DNA of 64,000 bases from Scytalidium lignicola (GCA_002812745.2 NCSJ02000114.1:59932-123931); one strand, 5' to 3'; counted from the first letter of the stretch, positions 33,609 to 46,088 are shown. A program made the numbers and translations. Notes: generated by a model not told the origin, from the letters alone.

Positions 33609-34537
33609 TCACAACTTCGATCCTACAAGGCTCCCACCATCCAACGCAATAACCGCACCATTCACAAATGCGCCAGCCTTGCTAGCCAAGAAAAGACATG
33701 CTCCCGCCACATCCTGTGGCTCACCAATCCTCCCCAGCGGAATGCCTGCGACAATGGTGTCTTTGAAATTCTTCAGCGTCTGCGCCATCATCTTACTCTC
33801 AAATGGGCCGCAAGCCAACGCATTACTCGTAATGTTTCGCTTGCCAAGATGATTCGCCAGCACTCTGCTTAGTTGATGCAACCCGGCTTTGCTAGCACTA
33901 TATGAGAACGTCTCCAGCGATGGGACATGAATGCCGTCTACAGAACCGATATTGATGACTCGTGCTGGATCTCCTTCTTTCTGTGCTGCTTCAAGTAACG
34001 GAGTGACGAGCTGAGTAATTGTGAACACACGGGTCAAGTTCAGGGTGAGAACGCGTGTCCATGCTGAGTCTGGGAACTCATCGTATGGTGCGCCCCAATT
34101 GGAACCACTGTTGTTTACCAAGACATCGAGCTTTGATTCTCGCTTTTTCAGCTCTTCGACCATGCGTTTGCAGTCTTCCATTTTGTAGAAGTCTGCAGCT
34201 ATAAAGTCTGCAGAACCTTTGCCTATAGTGACGGAGTATGTTTAGTTTCTTATCGCGCCTCTGTATGAGATTTCATATGAAGTCTGAGCTTAGCGTTGTA
34301 CAGTACATACCAAGGGCGTTCAATTCCTTGCAAGCTTGCTCGCAGGCTTTAGCATCTCTTGATGTGATATATACTTTTGCACCGTTGGCCACGAACCCCT
34401 CCGATATCATTCGGCCAACCCCTTTTGCGCCTCCAGTTACGAGGACGACTTTGTCCTTGAGCAAGTGTTAGCTGGTTTTAAGAGAGCGTGCGACATTAAT
34501 GTAGTACCTTGACATTAAAAAGACTAGAAACGTCCAT
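33609..34537 (-). CDS. Short-chain dehydrogenase/reductase (classical SDR)
   Basis: NAD(P)(H)-dependent oxidoreductase of the classical SDR family, 262 aa. The substrate cannot be told from sequence. Exons: 34508-34537, 34311-34455, 33609-34222. The Rossmann motif TGGAKGVGR follows the short first exon (MDVSSLFNVK). NNSGSN stands in place of the usual NNAG. The catalytic Ser lies in INIGSVDG, and YSASK holds the catalytic Tyr and Lys. A PLGRIGEPQDVAGACLFLAS segment and a final GAVIALDGGSLVGSKL are typical of beta-ketoacyl-reductase-like SDRs such as RhlG. There is no N-terminal signal. The gene is divergent from the methyltransferase. Confidence 0.88.
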
Positions 34538-35039
34538 TTTAAAGAATACTATATGGAAAATGAAGAATCACAAAAGTTTGGGTTAGAGCAATGGTGAAAT
34601 AACTTTACAAGTTATTCAACAATCACTTCCTCAGCCCTCGGTCAATGAGGTCGCTGAAAAGATGCCGAGGTCCCCTTGTTTGTTTAGTTTGCTGATATTA
34701 AACGACAGCCCTCTGCCGTCATCATCTATTATGACTAATGAGGTACATGGAAATCCGATTACTATCTCAAAAGTTCTAATGGTATGCTGAGCTTTACAAT
34801 AAAAGATATGGAATCATTCGGTGTCTCCCATAATGGTGGGTGTAGACTTATTGATCTCGCCGCCTGCAGTCAAACCTCAACGGTCATGTCAGCAAGCCTT
34901 AGCCCCTCCTCGTTTGATATAAAGCCGTGGGAATAACTTACGAATATGTCCATATCTCCACCACCTTATACCAATAGTGACCTGAGAACTTGCTCATTCC
35001 CCAATATCCGTCTACATTACCCGAAGGCTAGACCACTCT
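34538..35039. promoter_or_regulatory. Divergent spacer, SDR / thiol methyltransferase
   Basis: About 500 bp between two divergently transcribed metabolic genes, so it should contain both promoters. AT-rich near the SDR, with a GATAAAGCC-like patch near 34917. No specific element is identified with confidence. Confidence 0.4.
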
Positions 35040-35950
35040 ATGTCCGACTCAGTTGTGGATGCGCGAGCCAAGCTCCTGGCTCAGTTTGGTAGCGTCGACC
35101 CCGCAGACCATGGGCCTAAGTGGAACGAGTTATGGGAGCAAGGCTTCCTTCCCTGGGACAAAGGAATTCCAAGCCCAGCACTCGTTGACCTTCTGGCCGA
35201 GCAAAGTCATCTTCTAGATGGCCCACGAGGCATTGAATCGTCAAGTCACACGCTGAGAAAGGCATTAGTTCCTGGTTGTGGGAAGGGATATGATATACTG
35301 CTGTTGGCGTCCTGGGGATACGATGCTTATGGACTTGATTACTCGGAGAAAGCTATTGACGAAGCCAAAAAGGTGGAGAAGGAGTTTGCGGGGAAGGGAG
35401 TCTATGAGACCAAGCCTGGCGTGCAGCCTGGGAAGATTACATGGTTGATAGGCGATTTCTTCAAAGACGACTTCTTACGGCCGGTAGCGGGAGAGCACAA
35501 GTTCGATTTGATCTACGATTATACGGTACTGTCTCCCTAGCCTATATCAATCTCATCATAGTCTTTATCATTGATAAATGTGAGTAGTTTCTGTCCGCCC
35601 TACCACCATCTCTAAGGCCAGCATGGTCAAAGCGCTTTGTGGATCTCCTGACACCTCAAGGGAGGATCGTGTGTCTTGAGTTCCCAACGTATAAGGCCCC
35701 ATCAACAGGTGGACCACCGTGGGCTCTTCCACCGAAAGTGTATGCAGGACACCTGCAACACCCAGGGGAAGAGCTGCCTTATGACGACGAAAAGGGTCTC
35801 CTTGAAGACCACTTAGGACCGCCGACTCCGAGTGGCCTGAAACAGATTGCACATTTCCAACCTAAGAGGACTCATCAGATCGGTTATGATAGTGAGGGTA
35901 GGGTGACAGATTGGCTCAGCATTTGGACCCATCCAAATGCCTCCACATGA
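35040..35950 (+). CDS. Thiol/halide methyltransferase-like SAM enzyme (TPMT family)
   Basis: SAM-dependent methyltransferase of the thiopurine S-methyltransferase superfamily. Its fungal and plant relatives (HOL-type) methylate bisulfide, thiocyanate or halides, so release of methanethiol or methyl halide is plausible but inferred. Exons 35040-35525 and 35588-35950 give 282 aa. The N-terminal W-x-x-x-W region is PKWNELWEQGFLPWDKG. The SAM-binding motif I is ALVPGCGKGYDILLLAS, followed by YDAYGLDYSEKAID. DLIYDYTFLSALPPSLRPAW spans the intron, and LLTPQGRIVCLEFPTYK is a conserved late motif. The donor is GTACTG (weak) and the intron is 62 nt. Its stop lies only 65 bp from the stop of the convergent OTU gene. 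Confidence 0.85.
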
Positions 35951-36015
35951 TACTTGCCCTGAAAGAGAACTCTCTTTGACATGGGTATCTAATGTAACAT
36001 AGTCGAGATGATAGC

Positions 36016-36978
36016 TCAGGAGGCCTTAAACACAGAATTATAGTGCTCGCCCAAGCCAAACCCATGTCGATAATACGCAAGCCAGATCTTCTCTAGCGGT
36101 GACTTTCCATCTGTCCCAGGCTCAATTGTCTGAGAACTGCCATTCTGGAGTACACAAATCTCAACGTTATATGATTTAGCCAAAGCAAGTAATTCAAGAT
36201 GTCCACCCCACTCCGCCGTATCCCTAATTTTGTATATATGATCCTGCAGCGGCTCCTCTAACCAAGCCGCGAAATCGTCTGGATGGGCCTCCATGTATCT
36301 GGCAGCTGCCCTCCTTACCGGCTTATATCTTTCCGTCTCTTGTAGTTCTGCGTCCGATTCCGCTCCAATCGGGATCCCGGCTCGTGAGAGCTGGTCTGCT
36401 ACGGCCGAAAACAGGCAGTGCCCATTCGGAGCTATTAGCTTTTCTGTCAAACCTCGAGCCTGGAATTCCTTCAGCATAACGTTTCGTTCGACAGCTTTTG
36501 GATCGGGCTGATTGGCAGCCTCCTTCTCAGCTTCGGCAGCCACAGCTTCTTGCTCAGCTGCTCGGCGTGCGAGCCGTTCCTTTTGCCGGTTGCGTTTTCT
36601 AGGCTGCCCTTCCTCTGAGGGACTAGGGGTAGATAATGCCATCTTCTCCAGAGCCTCAGTTGTCTCTTTCATGCCATTTGTCTGGGCCGTGGTTTCAGAC
36701 GTCAATGCTGGCAGACTGCCTTCATTCGAGGAATCGCCATCTAGCTCGGGTACGTTATCGATGTCCGGAACGGGTAGCTCGCCATTTAAGGCTGCTAACT
36801 CCCGGCCTTGCCTCTCTGCCAGTTGACGTTCAAGTTCTTCACATTCACTATTCACACCTTTGCGAGTTTTCTTCGTGGCTCCTTTCTTCTTCTGAGTGAT
36901 CCTTGACTGGAGATCGCGCTGTTCCTTCCGGTGACGAGTGTGGAGTTCCTCCAGCGACTCGAGCACCTCCATCTGCAT
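36016..36978 (-). CDS. OTU2: OTU-domain cysteine protease, OTU2/OTUD6-type deubiquitinase
   Basis: Single exon, 320 aa. The N-terminal half is charged and helical (RHRKEQRDLQSRITQKKKGA; NRQKERLARRAAEQEAVAAE), typical of OTUD6/Otu2, whose yeast member acts on ribosome-associated ubiquitin. The OTU domain covers about residues 165-320. The nucleophile motif is APNGHCLFSAVADQL (Cys), and the histidine motif is LGEHYNSV, with Asn two residues after His. The position that is often Asp before GxC is Asn here. This may be tolerated, but the oxyanion geometry could differ. WGGHLELLALAKSYNVEICV is the usual central strand-helix part. The start is the first of two close ATGs (36978, then 36972). Confidence 0.88.
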   Translation of the reverse strand: MQMEVLESLEELHTRHRKEQRDLQSRITQKKKGATKKTRKGVNSECEELERQLAERQGRELAALNGELPVPDIDNVPELDGDSSNEGSLPALTSETTAQTNGMKETTEALEKMALSTPSPSEEGQPRKRNRQKERLARRAAEQEAVAAEAEKEAANQPDPKAVERNVMLKEFQARGLTEKLIAPNGHCLFSAVADQLSRAGIPIGAESDAELQETERYKPVRRAAARYMEAHPDDFAAWLEEPLQDHIYKIRDTAEWGGHLELLALAKSYNVEICVLQNGSSQTIEPGTDGKSPLEKIWLAYYRHGFGLGEHYNSVFKAS

Positions 36979-37892
36979 TGGCTCTTGGTCGTTTTAAGCG
37001 GAGGTTACGTTGTGCAGCACTCTATGAAGGTGGCAAACGGTCAGCCGGAGGAGGGTGGATGATAATAATATTGTCGGTAGCCAGAGGTGCCAGATCAACA
37101 GGGTCTGGTGGAGGGGTTCCGGATGGAAATAATTATTTCCGTTTGCTTCGGAAGCAAACAACCGCCAAGGGCAGCAAGGGTCGCACGGAAGTGGAAGGAC
37201 CGGCCGCAACACACCGCCAAGGACTTTACCCGTCTCACGTGCAAGGAACCGATGGGGCAAGATCTGACAAGTTGACTCTCAAGATAAGATGGATTGACCA
37301 ATTGCAGCACTACAGCCGAGATGACTAAGAGGCGTAGGACTGACTTCTCGCAAGGTCAAAAGTGGTGCCGAATTACCGGTGACGGACCCGGACCTGCCCT
37401 TGACTGGACAACTTTTTTGCAAGCAGAGGAGCGGAGATGATGATTACAGCCAGNAAAAAAAAAGCGGGAGGTGATGCAGCGCCAGGTAGGAATGATTCTG
37501 ATGCCACAGTCTGCGCAGATTTGCCTGCGTACGGCGGGATGGCGTCCTGCGTCCTCTTGCTAGCACGACTCCACCTCTCTAAATTGCTAAGTACGGTGGT
37601 ATTGTAGTGTTGTAGAAAGCCCCATCTCCCCACCTTGGTATCTATTCCATATAACTATACATGCATACCCGCGGTTGGTAGTTGAGATTCCTATCTTTGG
37701 CTCTTGCGTTGCGAATTTTTCGGTCTGGCATCAACTCCTCTCAGTCTCATTCTTGGAATATACCCTGTTGTATTACGTGCGCGTATACATATTATTTGGT
37801 AATATAGTCGATTTGCTGCTGTGTGGATTTGCAAGTTGTGAGTTCGGCAGATTTATACCTCGGTGTGGTCAGCCACGCTGAAGAGGATCAGA
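36979..37892. other. Divergent intergenic region, OTU gene / MFS gene
   Basis: About 910 bp holding both promoters. The half next to the OTU gene is purine- and GC-rich. An N before an A9 run sits at 37454. Frames here are short and unlike any family I know. An AT-rich stretch precedes the MFS start. Confidence 0.4.
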
Positions 37893-39718
37893 ATGGTCCA
37901 TGATCTTGAGAAGCAAGAGTATTCGGCAGATTCAGATCCATTACAGCATCCGACTGCGCCAATCGAAGGAGATTTCAAGTCAGAGAAGAGAGATGTCGAG
38001 AAGAGCCATGATCCAGAGATAACTGACCTAGACGAGACTCAATCTTCAGAGAAGGAGGAAGTTGAGACAGTAATATGCCCTCCATCGTCCAATGACTCGA
38101 TAGAGGCCGTAGTGCCTACAGATACGCAGCCTATTCCCCGCTCAAAGTCCAGATCATCATCCACACGAACCAAGCAACAGATAATAGTCCCTCGAGGGAA
38201 GCGCAGAGGTTTATTTTCGAGGTTCGCCCTAATAGCAGAGGTCGAGAATCCCTATGACTATCCAAATAGGAGGAAATGGCTCATCACGTGTTTGGTTGCT
38301 TTGGCTGCTGGTGCAGCACCGATGGGCAGTGCTATATTTTTCCGTATGAATCTCTTTCGTCCTCTATTCCTCCAGCGGGTGGTGCTAACCTAGACTCCTT
38401 AGCTGCTCTACCTCAGATTACTCAAGAACTACACACCAACGCAACGATCACTAATCTCAATGTCGCCCTCTACATGCTGAGCATGTCAATATTCCCTCTG
38501 TGGTGGTCATCGTTCTCGGAGACTTTCGGCCGTAGGTCCATATATATAGTATCATTCACATTGTTTGCCATATGGAACGTTGTTTCGGCTGTTAGCACAA
38601 CGATTGCTATGCTAATCGTGATGCGAATCCTAGGTGGCGGTGCAGCGGCCTCGGTCCAGGCTGTTGGCGCCGGTACCATTTCAGATCTCTGGGAGTCCAA
38701 GGAGCGTGGTCGAGCCATGGGCATCTTTTACCTAGGTCCCTTGCTAGGACCTCTTCTTGCTCCTATCATTGGCGGTGTGTTGACGCAGGCATGGGGATGG
38801 CGAAGTACCCAATGGTTTCAAACGATATATGGCGGAGTGGTATTGATGCTGATAATCTTTTTCCTTCCGGAGACGCTCAGCAAACGAGTGGCCCAGGCCA
38901 AAAATCCAGAACCTCCCTGCGACAAGACGAATGGTCAGGATCCACTCTCACGAGTCTCAACTAGGCGGTCCATACAGCAGAAAACCAAGAAACTCAGTGC
39001 TGTGATTAAACAGTGTGTCATTGACCCACTGTATGTGATAGGCTACCTCCGATTTCCACCAGTCTTGATCACAGTCTATCTAGCCAGCGTAACCTTTGGA
39101 ACTCTCTATGTCCTGAATATATCTATCCAGCAGACCTTCTCTGAACCCCCCTATAACTTCAGTGTTATCATAGTAGGCCTGCTCTATATCCCGAACTCCC
39201 TTGGATATATCGTCTCCTCCATCTACGGTGGCAAATGGAATGATAGGATCATGGCACGACAAGCAAAAGCCGCTGGTCGCTATGACGCATCAGGAAAATT
39301 AATTTACCTCCCTGAGGACCGCATGAGCGAGAACGCTTGGATTGCAGCTGCCATTTACCCTGCTGCACTTCTATGGTATGGCTGGACGGCCGAGAAAGGC
39401 GTAATGTGGGTTGCTCCAATGATTGCCAACTTCTTCTTTGGATGTGGCAGCATGATTATCTTTGGACTCGTCACTACCATGCTTACAGAGCTGGTGGGTA
39501 AAAGGAGTAGCAGTGGAGTGGCTTTGAATAATTTTGTCCGGAATATTCTCAGCTGTATAGGTGGAGTGGTTGCTCAGCCGCTTATTTCTGCAATTGGAAA
39601 TGGTTGGCTGTTCACCGGACTGGCGGTGATATGTTGGATCAGCGCCTTCTCTGTTGTTTGGGCGATGAGACGATATGGTCCTAAATGGAGACCGCAGATG
39701 GATCGGCACTTTCGATGA
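37893..39718 (+). CDS. MFS drug:H+ antiporter, DHA1 family (Qdr3/Dtr1-like)
   Basis: Twelve-span plasma-membrane transporter, 588 aa. Exons 37893-38343 and 38403-39718 (59-nt intron). The first 125 residues are cytosolic and acidic then basic, with Ser-rich clusters (RSKSRSSSTRT). TM1 starts at RKWLITCLVALAAGAAPMGS and runs over the intron into FFPALPQITQELH. The GRRSIYIVS loop between TM2 and TM3 is the family's motif A region. RAMGIFYLGPLLGPLLAPII with GGVLTQAWGWRSTQWF is the antiporter motif C region. A long central loop (about residues 315-370) is basic. The last spans end near ISAFSVVWAMRRYGPKWRP. The fungal DHA1 group exports drugs, polyamines or spore-wall precursors, and the substrate here is unknown. 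No biosynthetic cluster surrounds it. Confidence 0.85.
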
Positions 39719-40492
39719 TATCCGCTGTGTCTCTTCTTTTCTTGGGAAATCTCTACATACCACCATTTATATGGCTTTAATCTACCTTCTTCGTTGTCTA
39801 TATAGTAAAGATATACACATATGTACAAAAATATAATGAAGACATGCTAATGAATTCTGAATTCATAACTTCCTGTTGGAAGTGGATAACTATCGTGAGA
39901 GAAAGAAAGAGGTATCTAATCTTACATAAGGCCATCCCTTCATCTTCCGGCACTTTCACATCTCTAGTATCAAGAAACAAACACTCCTCAACACTATACC
40001 AAACTAAAAACAGTTTTTGGTGGTACATACAGCCTTGTAACAGAGGGAGATCTCTCTCTTTTCCACCCTTCCTTCCCGTATTCCCACTCCTAAAGTAAGA
40101 CATAAAAAAGCCCAAAAAAAGAGGGTTGCTGCAAGAACATATATGTCCAGTTCGAATTTTGTTTAATGGTGAGAATAGGGATAGAGATCCCAATGAAAGA
40201 CAGCACCATATGCCAAATGCATCGGACTGAAAGAGAACAAAAAACTCCCAACCCAAATAATAATAACAAGACCCGACAAACAAAGGCACAACCATGGCGT
40301 GAGCCACTGTGTTTGAACGCCGTTTTGCTCCCACCTCCTTCCTAGTTTCCTTGTACAAGATATTTCAACCACTCACCCCTAATTTCTTTCCACACACACA
40401 CAAACACACACACACCTCCCTCCACAAAAACATCCGCTCGGTAGAAAAACACGCCTTCCAGAAAGTTACTGTTAAAAAAAAAACAAAAGAAT
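39719..40492. other. Convergent spacer with CA microsatellite
   Basis: About 770 bp between the convergent MFS and ApsA-like genes, presumably two 3' UTRs. It contains an imperfect CA repeat at 40391-40415 and an A9 run at 40472-40481. Open frames on both strands have no recognisable content. Confidence 0.5.
40391..40415. repeat. Imperfect (CA)n microsatellite
   Basis: Alternating CA with one AAA interruption, 25 bp, in the 3' flank of the ApsA-like gene. Confidence 0.85.
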
Positions 40493-43400
40493 TTAGAAAC
40501 CTCGGAATGGATCATCGTAATGCCACTCCTCCTCACCAGCAGTTTTGCTACCAGAGTACCAGTCCTCACTCGTACGACCCTTGTTCGAGTAATAACTGTC
40601 TCTGTTCCTGCTTCGCCGCCGCCTCTCTCTGCTATTCCTTCTGCGCAAGGCTAGCACATCCATCTCATCCAGTTCGTTTGGATAATCATCAAACTTGCTC
40701 AGCGCCATTGGGCTGATGAACGCTTCCATTCTCACTGTTCCAACGGCATCGAAAAAGTTATTTACGACTGCTCCGGGCCTGCTCGATGCTTCGGATGTTC
40801 GAATCGATGATCTTCCACTCATACTCATTCCGGTATAGCCTCCGGCTACAGAGCCCGAACCTTGGGATTGATAGATATCGGACGAGCCTGCTGTCCCAAC
40901 ACTGAGGCCTGCTGTGCTGGAAGTTGCAGCGTGGCCACTACTTGCTGGACCAGAGAAACCGCGGAAAGAGAGTGGCGGTGGAACTCTCGGTCCAGTATTG
41001 CTTCGTTTGCGACCATGACCTAGAGGTGCGGGGTTATAGTGACCTGGTCGATCTCGATCTCCACGATCTGTAAACCTAGGTACGTATGGTGGATCTGCAA
41101 TATCAGGAGCAGGTTCACTGCGAGCCATGTCAAATGATTCAGATTCAGGGATACTCTCTTCTGGTCCGTTTGGCGGGAAGGGATCCATTCCAATGGGACC
41201 TCCACGGGAAGCTGCAGTCCTGCCCTTTGCAATACGGATAGAATCACGGATTCCATTTCTGCGAACTCGGCGGGGCAATTCGAAGTCTGGCACCGGTTGT
41301 GGTGGAGGAGGAGCACTTACGATCTCAGGTACGGCCTGAGATGAGTGTGCTAGGAAAGATAATGCAGTGAGCCAGACGTAATGCCGGTCCGCTGATACAG
41401 CCGTAAACTTCAATGCTCGAGCTGGTGTTAAGATCAGAATGGATCTGTTGAACAGTGGTGGTATTCCCTTAGGAGTAGCAGTATCATCTTTGACATCCAG
41501 GACCGATTGGATCGTTACTAAGATAATTAGTTGTTGCAATCTAATATGTAGTGGTGACAGATGAACTTACACTTTCGACCTGTCTTGCCTAGCAATGCAG
41601 AACCACTTGTCGGCTGCTTGCTACTCCACATCACAGCTCTTTCGTATGGAGCAAGCCAGACCCAACGCTTGTGACGAACACCATTTGCATCATCTCCACC
41701 ATTTGTTTCCACACCGAAGGACTTGCGTCTTCGGACATACTTGAACATCCATTCGCCCACCATAGTTTGTGCAATAGCATCGACAACACTAGTAGCTGAG
41801 TTGCTTCCATTTGACTCTACGCCTGTAAATCCGGTGGCACCTGTATTGGTAGTATTGGCGGTATAATTAGTATTCGCAGTATAGGAGGTATTTGCGGTGT
41901 AAGCAGTGGTTGCGGAAGGTTGTGCTCTATGGGATTTGTAGGTATAGGTCACGGTATCCCTCATGTACCGCGGTGTTGTGATCTCATTGCTGGGCATTGG
42001 TGGCAGCTGTGGGCTTTCAGGAGCATCTGTAGAAGCAGACATTGGTGGTGGTGACCTGCTGCCCTGCCGTCGATATCTTGAGTTAGTGCGGGGCAGGGCA
42101 GCGGCAGATCTGACTTTGCGAACACTACTGCGACGATAGTGACCTCTGCTAGAGGATCTAGCTCCCCAGGATGATTCGCCTCCCCAAGGCGAAGGACTTC
42201 GCTTGCCATCGCTCGGTGCACTGACGCTGAACGGAGGTTTTCGAGAACTAGCTCGGGTAGGAATTGGGAAGGGTGGCTCTTTGACTGTTTCGGGCAAGCT
42301 AGGACTTCGAGGACGACTCTGGTGTGCTGCAACGCCGCTTTGAATTAGGGCAGCACGCCTCATAGCATTCGGCTTCGTGACCAGAGTCAAAGGCTTGTCA
42401 AGTTGACGAGCAGCAGTCTTACCCGAACTCTTATGATTTGATGGTAATTCGGGAGGCGAGAAATCTGATCTCCCCTCATAATTGCTCATCTGCTTCATTA
42501 TGTTCGTTGCTGGAGCGTGAGGCTTCGAAACGTCGTTCAGCTGCACTCCCTCAGGCACCGAAGTAGGAGGCGATGAGATGCGCTTGCTAGGTCGATGGAT
42601 ACCGGATTTAGGTCTTGGTGCTGCTGATAGTGCAGTTCGGAAATCATTGTCGCTCAAATCATCTTCGCCAAAATCATCAACCTCATCTGAGCTGCCATTG
42701 TCGAAACCAGCAAAAAGACTGCTAGTTCTATGAGGTCGCCGGATAGAGGTAGAGCCTTTACCTTTATAAAGTGGACCATCGTCATTGTTGCCGGGATAGG
42801 CATCTCGAGTCTCAATTAGAACCGGGGGCGACGATGGGATTTCGGGTATGCTATGCTGACTATTCACGCGTCGGGGGTTCCTAGGTGGTATATTACCAGG
42901 AACCGGGGAAAAGGTTTTGCCATCCTCTGGAATGACAGGCTCAGGAGTTGGAGGCTTGGAAGATATCGATGAAGGTTGGAGATGATATGGAAGTTGTTTG
43001 ATTCGCTGGTCCACCCTGATCTCCTCTGTTTGCACGGAGACAGACTTCATTAATGCGGACGGCTGCATAGCTACCTGGCAAGCGGCATCCTTAAATTGTT
43101 GCGGAAGGAGTGGCTCTTTCGGTGTGGCAGGGGCCGAATTTGGTGGGTGTAACTGAATTGAAGGGATGGGGATAGGTGGCGGAGGTGCAGCACGTTTAGG
43201 TGATGGTGGAGGGACTTCAGGTTCAGGAGGATCCGTTTGCGTAGAAACTGAGATGAGCTCCCGTGTTGGCACAACTTCTATTACAGGCGGCTGTGGAGGT
43301 GGAGGTGGAGGTGCTCTTGTAGGAGATATAGGTGTCCTTGGAGGGCTGAGAGGGTCATCCAATGTCTGTGATGCAGCAGATTTCATTGAAACCTTAGGTG

Positions 43401-44857
43401 CAGCATCAATCACCAATGGCTCCTTTGCATAAACGCGCTTCCTACTCTGGTTGGCTTCGATTTCCAAATCTCGAGGAGCTTCAGCTCCAGCCTGCTTCTC
43501 GATCTTACCAGAGTCATCTGCAGGCGGTTCTCCCGACAATGGTTCAATTGGCGGGATATCGTCAGTTGCCGAGATCTTCTCAGGCGGCGGTGGTGAATAC
43601 TGGATACCAGTGTCGACATATTCCACCTTGACCGGCGCCGGAGTTTCGTCGTCTTCCAGTATACCAGCTTCAAGTCTGTCCAACACGACTTGGTTACTGA
43701 AAAGCTTTCCTCGTGCAACACTACCTGGTCGCATCATGCTTTCGGTACTCTGGTTTCGCCTGTGTGTCCTAGACATGGCACTATCACGACCACTCTCGCG
43801 ACTCAGATTACGCCTATGTCTCAGAGACAGAACACTTTCTCTACCGCCAACATCACTCTGCATATCTTCTTCATCCGCATCCAGATCCAATTCGTCTGCA
43901 AGGCTTACACCATTGAGTTTTACACCGCCATATCCATTGGGTCCGCTCAGCATTGAATATCGAACACTGTTGGTCATACTCATGGTGCGTACGCTGGCAG
44001 TATCGCTGCCTTGCCCGGCTCCATTCTCCCTATCTTCTGCATCATGTTCCGGCTGAGGACCATTTTGATGGCTAGCTTGATAGGCAGCTACCTCTTCCAA
44101 GACTGTCTTCATCCGGCCCTCGACAACATGGATTCTCCGTTCATATTTCCTTTTTTCTTCTTCCCAGTTGTCTTTATCCTTGCCCCATAATTCATGTATG
44201 CGGTCTACATTTTCTTCTTGGCTTCGAATTTTCTTCTGAGCAGCTTCCAGGCGTTTCTTGATCTCGGCGTTGTTGTCCACGGCCTCGTCGCGTTCCTTCG
44301 CCAGCTCAGTGAGCGCTGAAGACGTGCCGCCTTCGAGCAATGCCAATTGGCGCTTGAGCGACCGGCTTTCTTTTGTGGTGACCTGGATGGTGGCTTCGAG
44401 ACTTTCTTGTTCTCCTTTGCTGCTGTGCAAGGCTGTCTCCAAGCCTTCTATAATCTTTATTTTCTCCTCCTGGTCCCTCCGAAGCGCTAAAATTTCAGAA
44501 ACAAGGTTCGCATGAAGCGTAGGAGTAAACCTTCTCGGATCGAGAATTGAAATGCTGTTGAAAATTCAAACATTAGTATTCCAGTCCTCATACAACATAT
44601 TACGTATATATATCCACAAACCTCTCATCATTAGCCACATCTTTAGATTCTCTTCGGCTTCGGTCATGGAATGGCATTCGAGGTGGGGAGGATGAAGCAT
44701 CCGGGGATTTAGATTTCCGTCGAGACGATCTTCGAGAAGTATTCCGTGAAGTATTCCGTGAACCACCAGAAGGTGTCCTATAGGGCGTATCGGTAGGCGT
44801 TGGAAGAGCGGCGTGAGCCGCCGCGACGTACTCATCCTCCGTCTCCCACTCCCCCAT
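40493..44857 (-). CDS. apsA: ApsA/Num1/Mcp5-type cortical anchor with PH domain (nuclear migration)
   Basis: Cell-cortex protein family that anchors dynein through a PI(4,5)P2-binding PH domain and positions nuclei. Exons 44622-44857, 41571-44554 and 40493-41517 give 1414 aa. The conserved N-terminal motif is ISILDPRRFTPTLHANLVSE, directly after exon 1. A coiled coil follows (about residues 95-240). A long Pro/Ser-rich disordered middle comes next, with acidic patches. A short tandem YTANT repeat lies just before the PH domain, which spans about residues 1005-1137 (VGEWMFKYVRRRKSFG; RHKRWVWLAPYERAVMWSSK; HYVWLTALSFLAHSSQ). Exon 3 joins with a split Leu codon. The tail is Arg/Ser-rich (RERRRRSRNRDSYYS). 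The first donor is GTTTGT (weak). The family is often far longer (Num1), with repeats that are absent here. Confidence 0.88.
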
Positions 44858-45429
44858 CGTGAAGGTTTTGGAGGTCGTGCTTCAAAGAGCTCTTGTTGGT
44901 CTCTTCTCAATCGGTTCCCGGTAAGATACTCCGCAAGTAATCAAGGCAATTCCTTCTCTCGAGTGTTTCATGAGCCGATCTCGTACAGTATTTTTTCGTT
45001 AATAATACAACAGATGATGCGTCTCGGCCGCCTGAAGTAGCAAGCGTACTTGTGTATTCAATAAACAAGAACTTCCAGAATCAAAGGTCAGTTAATGCCT
45101 TTAGGAGAGCGCATAGTATGCAGCCGATATTTGGAGGTCCAAGCAAGGACGAGGGGGGTTCATACCCTTTGGGAGGCCCCAGCGCATATATCAGAAGAAT
45201 ATATACCCCAAATTTGGTTTCACGGCAATGCTGCTTCAATAGGCACGGCCTTATGTAATTTACTCGCTTGCCCAGCGTGCGATAAGGGAAGTTAATGATG
45301 TCGTTGATCGGTCATGTCGGCTCTGATACAACTTCTCGGCGGCGAGAGAGCTTATTCGAAGAAGTAGCCAGCCCCAACCAAGTTCAACTCCCGACGAAAA
45401 GAAGAGTAAAGTGAGCGAGCGATCGACTG

Positions 45430-45459
45430 AATGAATGGATGAATAGATGAATGAATGAA
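45430..45459. repeat. Degenerate ATGA tandem repeat
   Basis: Seven to eight imperfect copies of atga with single-base changes. Confidence 0.75.
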
Positions 45460-46088
45460 CGTCGAGGCCCTTGTTATTGTTGTTTTTGTAGCGTACTCTC
45501 GATCCTATTGAAAATCCAAGTCAGCTTATGTCGAGCATGATTTCTCCTCTAAAAGAGCCGCCTCTTCAGCCCTTTCTCTACGACATCCACGTCACCACCA
45601 CCGCACCTTGAAACTGTATAGTTCATGTTGGAAGTTTAAGATAGAACCACTTACCCCTCTATCAATTTCAAGTCCACTGGTCGCAGTATAATGGAAGAGA
45701 TCGTGACGCAGTCCGGGGAAGACGCAGCCTGCCGTGTGGTGACCGAGCAGGGGAAGGAAAGGCGAGGGAGCTCCTGGAGCAAAACCAACAACAGGCAGGG
45801 GCGCCAGGAATCAGGACCTCAACATCTCAATTGGAGAAGTTAATTGGGAAGCGCGGCTTAATCCAAACAAGAAAGAGTGGTGATTTCTTCTTTCTTTCCT
45901 TTTCGTATACACACACAGAGCATACACGACAAATGGCACGACACGGTCGAGAAAGCAAAAGAAGGTTGAAGCACGAACAAAGGGTGACTTGCGAAGGACC
46001 CGACGACGGTACTGTACAATAGGGTAATAGGGTAATACACAAATTTGTGAGCCAGCAACAACACACGGACGTCTTGTGAGAATAGAGG

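Noticed and set aside
33609..39718. SDR, methyltransferase and MFS transporter as a secondary-metabolite cluster
   Set aside because: No backbone enzyme (PKS, NRPS, terpene synthase) or cluster regulator is present, and a housekeeping OTU gene lies between them.
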